Below are positions 42,199 to 50,003 of a stretch of 64,000 nucleotides of DNA, piece by piece (position 1 is the stretch's first letter; each line of letters starts with the position of its first letter). Position numbers and translations under genes: made by a program. Where the stretch lies: positions 1 to 64,000 of the forward strand of contig NZ_BMVY01000036.1 of assembly GCF_014650955.1 (NCBI RefSeq), in the 5' to 3' direction. The stretch is from Streptomyces tauricus (lineage in GTDB: Bacteria > Actinomycetota > Actinomycetes > Streptomycetales > Streptomycetaceae). The notes under the pieces were generated by a model. It ran no database searches. It was given only the letters and a program-made list of their open reading frames with translations, and was not told where the DNA came from.

Positions 42199-43290
42199 CT
42201 AGAACATCACCAGCGCGCGACCGCCCTTGCCCGCCAGCATGTTGTCGAACGCCGCCGGGATGCCGTCCAGGGCGATCCGTTCCGTGACGAGGGCGCTCAG
42301 GTCCAGCCGTCCGGCCCGGACGTGTTCGGCGAGGATCGGCAGATCGCGGGCGGGGTCGGAGTTGCCGTACACGCAGCCGGCGAGGGTGCGGCCCCAGTGG
42401 AAGATCTCCAGGGCGTTGAAGGTGACCTGCTGGTCCTTGCCGCCGATGCCGACGACCGTCGTACGGCCGCCCCTGCGGGTGGACTCCCACGCGGTACGGA
42501 TCGTGACGGCGCGGCCCGCGCACTCCACGGCCACGTCCACGCCCTGCTTGCCGGTGAGTCCCCGGATCTCGCGGGCCGTGTTGTCCGAGGCGATCACGTA
42601 CTCGGTGGCTCCGGCGGCGCGGGCCAGGGCCTCCTTCTCCGGTGACACGTCGACCGCCACGACGGTGGAGGCGCCGGCGATCCGGGCGGCCTGGAGCGCC
42701 GCGAGTCCCACCCCGCCGACCCCGAAGACGGCCACGGTCTCGCCGGGCCGGACCTGGGCCGAGTAGTGCACGGCCCCGTAGCCGGTGAGGACGGCGCAGC
42801 CGAGCAGGGCGGCGTCCGCGAGCGGGATACCGGCCGGCGCGGGCAGTACGCAGTCGGCGGCCACCACGGTCTCCTCGGCGAACGCGGCGACGTTCAGGCC
42901 GGGGTGGAGGTCCGTTCCGTCGGAGGAACGGTGTGCGTAGACGTTCGCGGCCCCGGCCAGCGCGTTGGCGCAGAGCCACACCTCGCCGAGCGAGCAGGCG
43001 TGGCAACTCCCGCAGGAGGGCGCCCAGTTGAGGACCACCTCGTCGCCGGGTGCGACATGCCCGACCCCGGGGCCGACGGAGACGACCGTCCCCGCTCCCT
43101 CGTGGCCGAGGACGGCGGGCACCGGCAGCCGCATGGTGCCGTTGGTCAGTGAGAGGTCGGAGTGACAGACCCCGGCGGCGGCGAGGCGGATCCTCACCTG
43201 TCCGGGGCCGGGTTCCGGCAGGTCGATCTCGGTGATCTCCAGGGGAGCCCCGACGGCGGGCAGCACAGCGGCGCGGGTCATGACGTACAA
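42199..43290 (-). CDS. Zinc-dependent alcohol dehydrogenase
   Basis: 363 residues, medium-chain dehydrogenase family close to glutathione-dependent formaldehyde/aryl alcohol dehydrogenases. Catalytic zinc: Cys in GVCHSD and His-Glu in LGHEGAG (about 37 and 61-62). Structural zinc: four Cys in SCGSCHACSLGEVWLC (about 87-102). NAD loop FGVGGVGLAALQAA near 189-202. Downstream of, and in line with, an aldehyde dehydrogenase: together they oxidise a primary alcohol to its acid. Confidence 0.93.
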   Translation of the reverse strand: MYVMTRAAVLPAVGAPLEITEIDLPEPGPGQVRIRLAAAGVCHSDLSLTNGTMRLPVPAVLGHEGAGTVVSVGPGVGHVAPGDEVVLNWAPSCGSCHACSLGEVWLCANALAGAANVYAHRSSDGTDLHPGLNVAAFAEETVVAADCVLPAPAGIPLADAALLGCAVLTGYGAVHYSAQVRPGETVAVFGVGGVGLAALQAARIAGASTVVAVDVSPEKEALARAAGATEYVIASDNTAREIRGLTGKQGVDVAVECAGRAVTIRTAWESTRRGGRTTVVGIGGKDQQVTFNALEIFHWGRTLAGCVYGNSDPARDLPILAEHVRAGRLDLSALVTERIALDGIPAAFDNMLAGKGGRALVMF

Positions 43291-43308
43291 CGCTCCTAGG
43301 ACTCTGGA

Positions 43309-43385
43309 ACTGCAGAACTGGAGGGACTCGGTCAGAACTGACGGGGATCGGTCAGAACAGGATGGACTCGGTCAGAACTGGAGGG
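43309..43385. repeat. 20-bp tandem stop-codon echo between aldehyde and alcohol dehydrogenase genes
   Basis: CGGTCAGAAC starts at 43329, 43349 and 43369, exactly 20 bp apart. The last copy holds the aldehyde dehydrogenase stop (TCA at 43372-43374). A partial copy GCAGAACTGGAGGGACTCGG begins near 43313. The whole intergenic gap is made of these copies. Confidence 0.88.
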
Positions 43386-44760
43386 ACTTGGTCTGGAGGT
43401 ACTCGGACAGGCCGTGCGAGCCGAGTTCGCGGCCGACGCCCGACTGCTTGTAACCGCCGAAGGGGGCCCGGGGGTTGAAGCGTCCGCCGTTGATGTCCAC
43501 CTGTCCGGTGTCGAGGCGGCGCGCGAAGGCCACCGCCTCCGACTCCTCTCCGGCCCAGACGGCTCCCGCGAGCCCGTACACCGTGCCGTTGGCGATGCGG
43601 AGCGCGTCCGCCTCGTCCTCGTACCGAATGATCGACAGGACCGGGCCGAAGATCTCCTCCTGGGCGATCGCCATCTCGGGGGTGACGTCCGCGAAGACGG
43701 TGGGGCTGACGAAGTAGCCCTGCGGCTGCGGGGATTCGGGGCCGCCGGCGACGAGCCGCGCGCCGTCGCTGACGCCCTTCTCGATGTAGCCGCGCACGCG
43801 TTCCTGCTGCTTGGCGTTGACGACCGGGCCGATGCGCTCGCCGTACTTCGCGGCGGCGTCGGCGGCCAGGGTCACGGCCTCTTCGTACTGCGAGTCGTGC
43901 ACCAGCATGCGGGTCCAGGCGCTGCATGTCTGGCCGGAGTTGGACATCACGTTGGCGACGCCGACGTTCACGGCCTTGGCGAGGTCCGCGCTCGGCAGGA
44001 TGACGTTGGCGGACTTGCCGCCCAGTTCGAGGGCGACGCGCTTGACGGCCGCGCCCGCCGTCGCGCCGATCTGCCGGCCGACGGCGGTGGAGCCCGTGAA
44101 GGAGACCAGGTCCACACCCTCGTGCTCGGCGAGTGCCTGGCCGGCGACCGGGCCCAGGCCGGTGACGAGGTTGAAGACACCGGCCGGTACGCCCGCTTCG
44201 TGGACCGCCTCCGCGAAGAGCTGCGCGGTCAGCGGGGTGTCCTCGGCGGGCTTGAGCACGACCGTGCAGCCGGCCGCGAGGGCGGGGGCGACCTTGGCGA
44301 CGATCTGGTGCAGGGGGTAGTTCCAGGGGGTGATGGCGCCGACGACGCCGACGGGTTCGAGGTAGACGGTCGAGTTGCCGACCTTCTCCTCGAAGGCGTA
44401 CGAGGCGGCGAGGTCGGCGTACGAGCCGGCGACCGCGATGGGGGCGCCGACGTGTACGGCCTGGGAGAACTTCAGCGGTGAGCCGAGTTCGGCGGTGACC
44501 GTCTCGGCGATCTCGTCCTTGCGGGCGACGAGGACGTCGCGGAGGGCGCCGATGCGGGCGGCGCGTTCTTCGGGCGGGGTGGTGGCCCAGGCCGGGAAGG
44601 CGGTGCGGGCGGCGCGTACGGCCGCGTCCACGTCCTCGATCGTGCCGGCCGGGACGTGGGCGATGACCTGTTCGTCGGCCGGGTTCACGACGGCGATCGT
44701 GTCCGTCCCGGCTGCGGGGCGCCAGGCGCCGTCGATGTACATGCCGTCGTGTGCCTTCAT
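43372..44760 (-). CDS. Aldehyde dehydrogenase
   Basis: 462 residues of the NAD(P)-dependent ALDH superfamily. GWNYPL-type segment ITPWNYPLHQ (about 137-146), the catalytic general-base Glu in LELGGKSANV (about 245), and the nucleophilic Cys in NSGQTCSAWTR (about residue 279) are all present; LGPEEIFGPVLS-like EEIFGPVLSIIRYEDE follows. Converts an aldehyde to a carboxylic acid. Operator family C lies 64-80 bp upstream of the ATG, so it should be co-regulated with the acyl-CoA dehydrogenase at 39201. Confidence 0.95.
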   Translation of the reverse strand: MKAHDGMYIDGAWRPAAGTDTIAVVNPADEQVIAHVPAGTIEDVDAAVRAARTAFPAWATTPPEERAARIGALRDVLVARKDEIAETVTAELGSPLKFSQAVHVGAPIAVAGSYADLAASYAFEEKVGNSTVYLEPVGVVGAITPWNYPLHQIVAKVAPALAAGCTVVLKPAEDTPLTAQLFAEAVHEAGVPAGVFNLVTGLGPVAGQALAEHEGVDLVSFTGSTAVGRQIGATAGAAVKRVALELGGKSANVILPSADLAKAVNVGVANVMSNSGQTCSAWTRMLVHDSQYEEAVTLAADAAAKYGERIGPVVNAKQQERVRGYIEKGVSDGARLVAGGPESPQPQGYFVSPTVFADVTPEMAIAQEEIFGPVLSIIRYEDEADALRIANGTVYGLAGAVWAGEESEAVAFARRLDTGQVDINGGRFNPRAPFGGYKQSGVGRELGSHGLSEYLQTKSLQF

Positions 44761-44823
44761 GGAGTCCTCCCGGGGTGGGGCGTCATCGTCCTTGCCCCCA
44801 ACCTAACTGTCGCCCGCGCTACA

Positions 44824-44840
44824 AACTAGCGCTGTTAGTT
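44824..44840. promoter_or_regulatory. TetR-type operator, family C (site 2)
   Basis: AACTAGCGCTGTTAGTT with inverted arms AACTA/TAGTT, 64 bp before the aldehyde dehydrogenase start. Near-identical to 39222-39238. Confidence 0.75.
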
Positions 44841-44887
44841 TTCACCCACCAGGGGTGGGGCTGCGGCGGGGTTGTTGGCCCTCGGGG

Positions 44888-45378
44888 GGTGCGGGTCCAT
44901 CGTGCTTACCCGCGCCGTTCCCCGCGCCCCTGGGTGGGTGGGGGCTGGCCCCAAATGACGGGTGCGGGTACCTCGCGGTCACCCGCGCCGTTCCCCGCGC
45001 CCCGGGTGAGTGGAGGCTGACCCGAAACGACGGGTGCGGGTACCTCGCGGTCACCCGCGCCGTTCCCCGCGCCCCGGGTGAGTGGAGGCTGACCCGAAAC
45101 GATGGGTGCGGGTCCATCGTCGTTGCCCGCGCCGTTCCCCGCGCCCCTTAGGGGGTGGGGGTGCGTCGGGATTGCTCGTCTCTCTGGGAGCGCGGGTTCA
45201 TCTTTTAGGGGCGCGGGGAACTGCGCAGCCAGCCACAGCCCACCCGCACCTGCCGACATGCGCCAAGCCCCACCCACCTCAGGGGCGCGGGGAACTGCGC
45301 AGCCAGCCGCAGCGCGCCCGCGCCCGGTAGCGCACGCCCAGCCCCACTCACCCCCAGGGGCGCGGGGAACTGCGCAGG
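44888..45378. repeat. Head-to-head array of the dispersed element (four reverse plus three forward units)
   Basis: Four reverse units share GGTGCGGGT landmarks at 44888, 44961, 45033 and 45105 (73, 72, 72 bp). Three forward units have cores at 45208, 45282 and 45357 (74, 75 bp). Each has the core plus a variable spacer. Together they fill the 655 bp between the aldehyde dehydrogenase start and the ABC ATPase stop; I see no gene there. Confidence 0.9.
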
Positions 45379-45415
45379 TGGTGGCTCGCGGGAGGGGGCA
45401 GCCGTTCACGAGGGG

Positions 45416-46768
45416 TCAGGACTGTAAGTCCGGGAGGTGGGTCGGGGTGGGGGAGATGCGTATGCCGTCGTGGTCGAAGACGAACAGGTGGGCGAGGTCC
45501 ACCAGGAGCGGCACCTGCATGCCCGGCCGAAGCGCGTGATCCGGCGTCGTACGCACGATGAGGTCCCCCGGCAACCGCGCCTCCCCCGACAACGGCTCCG
45601 CCGGCCGCGCAGGCCCCGCGTCCCCGGGATGCTCCAGCACCACGACGGGCCCCGCCCGCAGCGCCCCCGCCGCCCGCCCCCGCAACCGGTCGAGAACCCC
45701 GCCCTCCCGCCGGCGCCGCCCACCCGGCCGGGACACCGGACGTGGCGCCTCCAGATCCGGTACGAGCGCCGGCTGCGAACCGGTGTCGAGATGGACCAGC
45801 ACCTCGTGCCCCTGGAACTCCACATGCTCGACGAGCCCGCTCATCGCCACCTCCCCGGGCCGGGCCCGCGTGGGCCGGGCGAGGCGTACGGCCTCCGAGC
45901 GCAGCCCGACGATGACCTCACGCCCCTGCTGCACCCGGAGCAGCCGGTGGTCCGGGGAGAGGGGTTCGGGGAGGACCAGTGCCTGGCGGCCCAGACCGAT
46001 CGACATGGCCCCGTCGAGCGGGGCGAGGACGACACCGCGGAGCAGGTTGATCCGGGGAGTGCCGATGAACGCGGCTACGAAGACGTTCTCCGGCAGCGCG
46101 TACACCGTCCGCGGGGTGTCGACCTGCTGGAGCACGCCACCGCGCAGGACGGCCACCCGGTCGCCGAGCGACATCGCCTCCGCCTGGTCGTGGGTGACGT
46201 ACAGCGTCGTGACGTCCAGATCCCGGGTGAGCCGGGCTATCTCGGCCCGCAGATGGCTGCGCAGCTTGGCGTCCAGGTTGGCCAGCGGCTCGTCCATCAG
46301 GAAGGCGGACGGGTGCCGGGCGATGGCCCGGCCCATGGCCACGCGCTGGCGTTCCCCGCCGGAGAGCTGGTGGGGGAACCGGTCCAGCAGGTCCTCGATG
46401 CCGAGCATCCGTGCCGTGGCCTGCACCCGCGGCCCCGGATCCCGGCCGGGATCCTCGATCCGCAGGGGGAAGCCGATGTTCGCGCGGCTGTTCATGGTCG
46501 GGTAGAGCGCGTAGTTCTGGAAGACCATCGCCATGTCCCGCTCGGCGGGCGCGAGATGGTTGGCGTACTCCCCGTCGAGCCGCACCTCTCCCTCGGTGGG
46601 CTCCTCAAGTCCGGCGATCATCCTCAGCACGGTCGACTTGCCGCAGCCGGAGGGGCCGAGCAGCACCAGGAACTCGCCGGGCTCGATGTCGAGCGACAGC
46701 CGCTGCACCACACGGACGCCTTGCGTGTAGGACTTGCTCACCTGGTCGAGAGAGACGGCACGTGGCAT
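45416..46768 (-). CDS. ABC transporter ATPase, carbohydrate type (MalK/UgpC/MsmK-like)
   Basis: 450 residues. Walker A GPSGCGKST (38-46), Q-loop near 84, signature LSGGERQR (135-142), Walker B FLMDEP (156-161) and H-loop in YVTHDQ are complete. The C-terminal TOBE domain is present but longer than usual because of an Arg/Pro/Gly-rich insertion (about 330-375). No binding protein or permease is next to it, so it may serve several distant importers, as MsmK does in other Streptomyces (inference). The ATG at 46768 is preferred over 46864, which would add an Arg/Ile repeat leader. Confidence 0.9.
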   Translation of the reverse strand: MPRAVSLDQVSKSYTQGVRVVQRLSLDIEPGEFLVLLGPSGCGKSTVLRMIAGLEEPTEGEVRLDGEYANHLAPAERDMAMVFQNYALYPTMNSRANIGFPLRIEDPGRDPGPRVQATARMLGIEDLLDRFPHQLSGGERQRVAMGRAIARHPSAFLMDEPLANLDAKLRSHLRAEIARLTRDLDVTTLYVTHDQAEAMSLGDRVAVLRGGVLQQVDTPRTVYALPENVFVAAFIGTPRINLLRGVVLAPLDGAMSIGLGRQALVLPEPLSPDHRLLRVQQGREVIVGLRSEAVRLARPTRARPGEVAMSGLVEHVEFQGHEVLVHLDTGSQPALVPDLEAPRPVSRPGGRRRREGGVLDRLRGRAAGALRAGPVVVLEHPGDAGPARPAEPLSGEARLPGDLIVRTTPDHALRPGMQVPLLVDLAHLFVFDHDGIRISPTPTHLPDLQS

Positions 46769-46931
46769 GAGACGTGACCCCCGGGGGCTCACGGGGCGCT
46801 GGTGCTCCGCGGTCGGACGGCTCGTTCGGATACGGCGGATACGCCGGATACGTACGAGACCCATGAGTCACGGAAGCTAACGGACCGCGCAGGCCCCGGG
46901 GAACCCCTTGAACACCTCGAATCGCCGCAAC

Positions 46932-48296
46932 TCAGGCGCCACCGCGGCCCGTTCGGCGTTTCTCCAGTTCAGGCGAGGGCGAGGGCGGCGGCGGGGGCGC
47001 GTCCCGGCCCGCGACCGTTTCGGATCCGGCGAGTCCTGCCGGTCCGGCCGATCCGGCGGGCCCCGTGAGTCCGGCCGGTCCGGCGGGGCCTACGGGTCCG
47101 GCGGGTCCGTTCGGTTCCACGGATCCCGCGGCCGGGCGGCCCTGCCGCAGGCCCAGCCCCGAGGCGATCAGCAGCAGCGCCCCGAGCATCACGAACGGCG
47201 CGGCCACGCCCGCGACTCCGGCGATCAGGCCCGCGGTGGCGGGCGCCGCGACCTGGCCGAGCCGGTTGCCCGTCAGCCGCAGGGCGAGGGCGGTGGAGCG
47301 GGCGCCGTCCGGGGCGGCCTGGACGACCGTCGTCATGGACAGGGGCTGGCCGACGCCCAGGCAGAAGCCGAGCGCGGCGAGGATCACGGCGAGCGCCCAG
47401 ACCGGCACGGGCAACGCGATCCCGGCGCACAGCAGGGCCGCCAGCAGACAGGTCGTGGTGAGCAGCGCGGCCCGGCCCAGCAGCCGCAGCATCGGCGTCA
47501 TCACCAGCCGGCAGGCGATGGTGGCCGCCGCGCGCAGGCTGAGCAGCAGGCCGATGACGGAGGGCGCGATGCCCCGGTGTTCGCCGACCACCGGCAGGTA
47601 CGCGGTGAGGATGTCCGTCGCGGACAGCACGGCGAGGCTGATGAAGATGCCCGCGGGCACGCCCCGGGTGCGCAGGATGCGGTGCACGGGCACGCGCGGG
47701 CCCTGTCCACCGCGGGACATGGACGGCGTACGGTGCTCGATGCGCCACAGGGAGACGAACGAGAACGCCGCGACGCCGCCCGCGACCAGCAGGGCGAGGG
47801 CGCTGGTGCCCGCCATGTCGGGGCCGCCGATCAGGACGCCCGCGGCGATCGGTCCGACGAACTGGCCGAGCGAGGCGCCGATGGTGAAGTGGCCGAAGTT
47901 GCGGTCCTGTTCGTGCGGCGCGGACTGACGGGCCACGAGCGACTGGGCGCCGATCACGAAGGACAGGTGCCCGAGGCCCATCACCCCGCTCCAGGCCGCC
48001 ATCGCGGTGAGGGAGTCCGCCGTACCACTGAGGGCGCAACCCCCGGCTATCAGGACGACGCCGACCGGGAGCAGCGGGGCGCACCGGCCGTGGTCGGTGC
48101 GGCGTCCGAGGGGTACGGCGGCGAACAGCGGCAGCAGGGCGTACACCCCGGCGATCACGCCGATGGCCCGCTCGTCGGCGCCCAGCGCGAGGGCCCGGTA
48201 GGAGACGGCGGGCCGTGCCATGGACACCGCCCCCTGCGCGAAGCTGAAGGCGATGACCAGGCGGAGCAGCCAGCCGCGGTTCCTGCCGGGCCTCAT
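46932..48296 (-). CDS. Major facilitator superfamily transporter with collagen-like C-terminal tail
   Basis: 454 residues. Twelve membrane helices typical of MFS efflux or sugar transporters (start LLRLVIAFSFAQGAVSMARP). The loop motif GRRTDHG after helix 2 is a variant of the MFS motif A. After helix 12 the protein carries about 60 residues of GPA/GPV/GSA repeats (about 400-440) and ends in Pro/Ser/Glu-rich sequence. The DNA is a GGTCCGGC-type microsatellite, so the tail is probably expansion rather than an evolved domain. ATG 48296 has GGAG 9 bases upstream; an ATG at 48311 is possible. Confidence 0.86.
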   Translation of the reverse strand: MRPGRNRGWLLRLVIAFSFAQGAVSMARPAVSYRALALGADERAIGVIAGVYALLPLFAAVPLGRRTDHGRCAPLLPVGVVLIAGGCALSGTADSLTAMAAWSGVMGLGHLSFVIGAQSLVARQSAPHEQDRNFGHFTIGASLGQFVGPIAAGVLIGGPDMAGTSALALLVAGGVAAFSFVSLWRIEHRTPSMSRGGQGPRVPVHRILRTRGVPAGIFISLAVLSATDILTAYLPVVGEHRGIAPSVIGLLLSLRAAATIACRLVMTPMLRLLGRAALLTTTCLLAALLCAGIALPVPVWALAVILAALGFCLGVGQPLSMTTVVQAAPDGARSTALALRLTGNRLGQVAAPATAGLIAGVAGVAAPFVMLGALLLIASGLGLRQGRPAAGSVEPNGPAGPVGPAGPAGLTGPAGSAGPAGLAGSETVAGRDAPPPPPSPSPELEKRRTGRGGA

Positions 48297-48336
48297 GGTG
48301 TCGTTCTCCATCGGTTGCGATCGGCCTGGGGGCGGG

Positions 48337-49863
48337 TCAGATGATGCCGAACAGGATTCCGGATCCGAGCACCACGAGTGAGGTGAGGGCGGCCCACTTG
48401 ACCACGAACTTGGTGTGGTCGCCGAAGTCGACCTTGGCCATGCCGACCAGCACGTACACGGCCGGGACCAGCGGGCTCGACATGTGCAGCGGCTGGCCGA
48501 CGAGGGAGGCGCGGGCGATCTCCAGCGGTGAGACACCGTGCGCGGCACCGGCCTCGGCGAGGACCGGCAGGACACCGAAGTAGAAGCCGTCGTTCGACAT
48601 GAAGTAGGTGAGCGGCAGGCTCAGGGCTCCGGTGACGACGGCCATGTGCGGGCCCATGCCGTCGGGGATGCCGTCGACGAGCCACTTGGCCATGGAGTCG
48701 ACCATGCCGGTGCCCTGGAGGACGCCGGTGAAGACGGCGGCGGCGAAGACCATGCCGGAGACGTTGAGGACGTTGTCGGCGTGCGCGGCGAGCCGCTCGC
48801 GCTGGTCCGGGATGTTCGGGAAGTTGACCGTCAGGGCGAGCGCGGCGGCGAGCAGGAACAGGACCGGGATCGGCAGCAGTTCCATGATCATGGCGGTGAG
48901 CAGGACCGCCGTGAGCAGCGCGTTGAACCAGTACAGCTTGGGACGCAGGGTCGCGCGGTTGGGGTCGAGGCCCTGGAGGCGTACGTCGTCGTCCTCTTCG
49001 GCCTCACCCTCGGACTCGTCCTCGGACGGGGCGTCGGTGCCTGAGCCGGGCGCGCCCGTGCTCTTGGCGAACCGCACCTTGCCGCCACCGACACCACCCG
49101 AGCCGCCGGAGGCACCGGCACCCGCACCCGCACCCGCACCGACCAGCACCGTCTCGGTCTCGGTCGCGATCTCGGTCTCGGTCCCGTCAGCCGTCCCCTT
49201 CTCCCTCTCCCTCTCCTTCTCCGTCTCCAGGACGTCGGCCAGGCTCAGCACGCCGAGGCGCTTGCGCTCGCGCAGGCCGAGAACGTACGAGAGGGCGATG
49301 ACGGCGACCAGGCCGACGGCGAGCGCCGGGATCATCGGGACGAAGATGTCGCCGGCGTCGAGCTTGAGCGCGGTGGCGGCGCGGGCCGTCGGACCGCCCC
49401 AGGGCAGGGTGTTCATCACGCCGTTGGCGGTGGCGGCGACACCGGTCATCACCACGAGGCTCATCTTGAGGCGCTTGTACAAGGGGTACATCGCCGAGAC
49501 CGTGATCATGAAGGTGGTCGAGCCGTCGCCGTCCAGGGAGACGATCGCGGCGAGCAGGGCCGTACCGACGACGATGCGCATCGGGTCGGCCTTGCAGAAC
49601 TTGAGGATGCCCCGGACGACCGGATCGAAGAGGCCGACGTCGATCATGACGCCGAAGTACACGATGGCGAACATCAGCATCGCGGCGGTGGGCGCGAGGG
49701 TGCCCACCCCTTCGATGACGTAGTCGCCGAGGTGGGCGCCTTTTCCGACGAACACACAGAAGAGTGCCGGGATCAGCACCAGCGCCGCGATCGGCGACAT
49801 CTTCTTCATCATGATCAGGACCAGGAAGGTCGCGATCATGGTGAAGCCGAGGATGGTCAGCAT
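48337..49863 (-). CDS. CitMHS-type citrate-metal transporter with acidic central insert
   Basis: 508 residues. Family blocks: MLTILGFTMIATFLVLIMMKK at the start, SLDGDGSTTFMITVSAMYPLY (about 113-133), TANGVMNTLPWGGPTARA, and in the second half YFMSNDGFYFGVLPVLAEAG and LVGQPLHMSSPLVPAVYVLVG. It imports citrate complexed with Mg or Ca ions. The cytoplasmic loop between the halves (about 215-310) is unusually long, with Glu/Arg-rich, Gly/Ala-repeat and acidic parts (GAGAGAGAGASGGSGG). The ATG at 49863 is the family start. A 40-bp gap separates it from the MFS gene; they may form an operon. Confidence 0.92.
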   Translation of the reverse strand: MLTILGFTMIATFLVLIMMKKMSPIAALVLIPALFCVFVGKGAHLGDYVIEGVGTLAPTAAMLMFAIVYFGVMIDVGLFDPVVRGILKFCKADPMRIVVGTALLAAIVSLDGDGSTTFMITVSAMYPLYKRLKMSLVVMTGVAATANGVMNTLPWGGPTARAATALKLDAGDIFVPMIPALAVGLVAVIALSYVLGLRERKRLGVLSLADVLETEKEREREKGTADGTETEIATETETVLVGAGAGAGAGASGGSGGVGGGKVRFAKSTGAPGSGTDAPSEDESEGEAEEDDDVRLQGLDPNRATLRPKLYWFNALLTAVLLTAMIMELLPIPVLFLLAAALALTVNFPNIPDQRERLAAHADNVLNVSGMVFAAAVFTGVLQGTGMVDSMAKWLVDGIPDGMGPHMAVVTGALSLPLTYFMSNDGFYFGVLPVLAEAGAAHGVSPLEIARASLVGQPLHMSSPLVPAVYVLVGMAKVDFGDHTKFVVKWAALTSLVVLGSGILFGII

Positions 49864-50003
49864 GAGTGGATACCTAACGTTCGCCCTTGAACTCCCACCA
49901 GGGACGGCGGTTCGAGTGACGTTAGGTCGGCTCGACAAGTCTTAACAAGATGTTGACACGAGAGCAATAAGCGCAAAACTCCTGGTCACAGGGTTCGTGT
50001 CAG

